Assembly (NCBI GenBank): GCA_945876405.1
Contig: CAMCOJ010000079.1
Span: 1 to 8,401 of the forward strand
Length of the DNA: 8,401 bases
From: an uncultured Ruminococcus sp.
GTDB lineage: Bacteria; Bacillota; Clostridia; Oscillospirales; Ruminococcaceae
Direction: 5' to 3'
Positions 7,239-8,401 of this stretch are shown here, piece after piece. Position 1 is the first letter of the stretch. Each line of letters opens with the position of its first letter. The notes under the pieces are model-generated. The model made no database searches. It saw only the letters and a list, made by a program, of their open reading frames with translations, and was not told the DNA's origin. Position numbers and translations under genes: made by a program.

Positions 7239-7278
7239 TGAATTGGCTGAAAATAATTATTATAAGGAGCTGATTCTG

Positions 7279-7662
7279 ATGAATACGCTGTATCACATGT
7301 GGGTTTACAACAGGAATGACCTTGTGGCCAGAGTGGATTATGATTACTGCCGCAATTATGTCAGTGTTGAGAATTATACAGACAATATATTTATCCGCCC
7401 TTTTGGAATAAAGGAAGATGTTACAATATCAGATCTTGAAGCATTTTTTGAAGAGAGAGTGTGGTCTCCGAACAGAGCTAATATAAAAGAGATACTTGAT
7501 TATTACGGAATGAAATCATACGATGCCTATGAACTGGTATTAAAAACACACGGCTCACAGTTCGGAGATTATATCTGGGTAAAGTTTGATGAGAATGATC
7601 CGTATTGTTTTGAAGATTTGCTGGCATCGAGAGGGATAACAAATGAAAAATCAGATTTATAA
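7279..7662 (+). CDS. HipA-like N-terminal-domain protein, 127 aa
   Basis: The protein starts MNTLYHMWVYNRNDLVARVD and has no signal peptide or membrane segment. The segment FFEERVWSPNRANIKEILDY and the following ELVLKTHGSQFGDYIWVKF resemble the N-terminal region of Firmicute HipA-like kinases, where an R-x-x-P-x-R helix precedes a D-x-x-W-I strand. That assignment comes from remembered family pattern and from the kinase remnant directly downstream, and is moderate only. AAGGAG at 7264-7269 sits nine bases before ATG 7279; a longer in-frame start at 7219 is rejected because it overlaps the promoter. The gene ends 20 bases inside the likely start of the next gene (7643), a translational-coupling arrangement. 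A role as partner or antitoxin-like subunit of the kinase is inference. Confidence 0.75.
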   Translation: MNTLYHMWVYNRNDLVARVDYDYCRNYVSVENYTDNIFIRPFGIKEDVTISDLEAFFEERVWSPNRANIKEILDYYGMKSYDAYELVLKTHGSQFGDYIWVKFDENDPYCFEDLLASRGITNEKSDL

Positions 7663-8183
7663 TTTATCTGACAATGCACAATATATACGATGATGTATTA
7701 TCACGCGAAATCAGTGCGGAACAGCGAATTGGCGAGGTGTTTGATATTCTTCATAAAGCTCCGCAGTCTGCAGACCTCTGCCGGTATGTTTCATCAGTTA
7801 TTGTTTATGATGAGATAATACTTAATACTGACAGGCATGCACATAACATACTGTTTTACATAGATGAATCAACAGGTTTGATAGAACCGGCTCCGTTATT
7901 TGACAACGGGGAAGCTTTACTCTCCAATTTAGAGAAATATGAGGGCACAGATATAAAAAGGTATTGCTATAATGTCAAATCCAAGCCGTTCAGTCGCAGC
8001 TTTAAAACGCAGACAATGGCAGTCCGAAAATATTATGATGTGAAATACAGTCTGGATAATCTGAATTATGAGAAATTATATGAAGGGCTGGAGGATTACT
8101 ACACAAAAGATGAGATTTTCAGAGCATTGAAAATTCTGCAGTTTCAGGTGAGTCGCCTGCAGGAGCGTAGTGTTGACTGGTGA
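7643..8183 (+). pseudogene. HipA-like kinase remnant lacking its ATP-binding N-lobe
   Basis: The original start is probably ATG 7643, with GAGAGGG at 7629-7635. It encodes MKNQIYNLSDNAQYIR and then meets TGA at 7691-7693. Another frame continues to 8183; its first ATG is at 7674 (169 aa) but that has no ribosome binding site. This continuation carries the HipA-type catalytic loop NTDRHAHN (residues 51-58 of that frame: Asp53, Arg54, His55, Asn58) and the metal-binding FDNG (76-79). KPFSRSFKTQ and a helical C-terminus follow. The N-lobe with the nucleotide-binding loop and Lys, normally around 100 residues between the start and this region, is absent. An internal deletion with frame change explains this best, and phosphotransfer is unlikely. 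Alternatives are a genuinely short C-lobe protein, or an assembly collapse. Confidence 0.65.
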
Positions 8184-8193
8184 AATAAAACAG

Positions 8194-8235
8194 CAACCGC
8201 ACATTTCCGGTAAAAGGAGATGTGCGGTTGTTTTT
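8194..8235 (+). terminator. Intrinsic terminator of the HipA-like pair
   Basis: CAACCGCACAT (8194-8204) pairs with ATGTGCGGTTG (8220-8230). An inner TTCC/GGAG pairing including one G-T wobble extends it to about 15 base pairs with a seven-base loop, followed by T5 (8231-8235). It starts 11 bases after the last stop codon. Confidence 0.92.
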
Positions 8236-8292
8236 GCTGCCGTCAAGATTAAATGCTTAAGTATTTACGTAGGAGTTTAATGCTGAAACTAT

Positions 8293-8335
8293 AAAACCGT
8301 TTCCTGTTAAGATAAAATAAACAGAAAACGGTTTT
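8293..8335 (-). terminator. Hairpin terminator, probably of the gene entering from the right
   Basis: AAAACCGTTT (8293-8302) pairs with AAACGGTTTT (8326-8335), and after one mismatch CTGTT (8304-8308) pairs with AACAG (8320-8324), leaving an 11-base loop. Both strands have short T-rich tails. Since the plus-strand pair already has a terminator at 8194-8235, this hairpin more likely ends the minus-strand gene whose stop is at 8353-8355. Confidence 0.65.
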
Positions 8336-8352
8336 GATTATATTTGTTATTT

Positions 8353-8401
8353 TTATTGCCTTGCACATCCGATGACTACGTCATCTCCGTGCAAATCGGC
8401 A
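8353..8401 (-). CDS. 3' end of an unidentified minus-strand gene
   Basis: Read on the minus strand, the last bases give fifteen codons ADLHGDDVVIGCARQ and a TAA at 8353-8355. An intrinsic-terminator-like hairpin lies 17 bases further on. The peptide has the look of a beta-strand C-terminus, but I cannot name the family from so little. The segment also forms a strong palindrome (see findings), so a non-coding hairpin element is the alternative. Confidence 0.45.
   Translation of the reverse strand, partial: ADLHGDDVVIGCARQ

Noticed and set aside
7219..7278. A longer start (ATG 7219) for the plus-strand 127-aa protein.
   Set aside because: It lies between the -35 and -10 boxes and has no ribosome binding site, whereas ATG 7279 has AAGGAG at good spacing.

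Overview
The window is low-GC DNA with Gram-positive style AGGAG/GGAGG ribosome binding sites, near-consensus sigma-A promoters and families common in clostridia. The protein style (class A penicillin-binding proteins with long tails, a LacI-like sensor without a DNA-binding head, a HipA-like kinase pair) suggests a gut or rumen member of Oscillospiraceae/Ruminococcus; this is inference. Bases 1-47 are not genomic: they are a Nextera i7 adapter, so the left edge is a contaminated contig end and genuine sequence starts at about 48.

Left part (48-1993, minus strand): a two-gene transcription unit. A THUMP-domain RNA methyltransferase of the RlmL/YpsC type has its own near-consensus promoter at 2054-2082. 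It is followed after 19 bases by a LacI-type ligand-binding domain protein that lacks a helix-turn-helix and is cut off by the adapter.

Middle (2160-7087, minus strand): two tandem paralogous class A penicillin-binding proteins (glycosyltransferase plus transpeptidase), both with all catalytic motifs. The downstream one (831 aa) has a charged 130-residue cytoplasmic head and its own promoter, whose spacer is an 18-bp dyad. The upstream one (729 aa as read) has a cysteine-containing C-terminal tail. Its true start appears to be an ATG at 7087 with a strong ribosome binding site, separated from the main frame by a one-base frame disruption in an A6 run. A bidirectional hairpin terminator at 2106-2142 ends this unit.

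Right part (7088-8401): a divergent promoter region drives the two penicillin-binding proteins leftward and a short plus-strand pair rightward. The pair resembles a HipA-like two-gene kinase module: an intact 127-aa N-terminal-domain protein, then a kinase gene whose start overlaps it. The kinase is broken after 16 codons and retains only the catalytic C-lobe, so it looks like a decayed remnant. A strong terminator follows. The last ~50 bases appear to hold the 3' end of another minus-strand gene, with its own hairpin terminator.

The most interesting items are the frame break in the upstream penicillin-binding protein, the broken HipA-like kinase, and the operator-like dyad in the promoter of the downstream penicillin-binding protein. 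I see no CRISPR array, insertion sequence, tRNA or rRNA, and no gene-free stretch longer than 300 bases.
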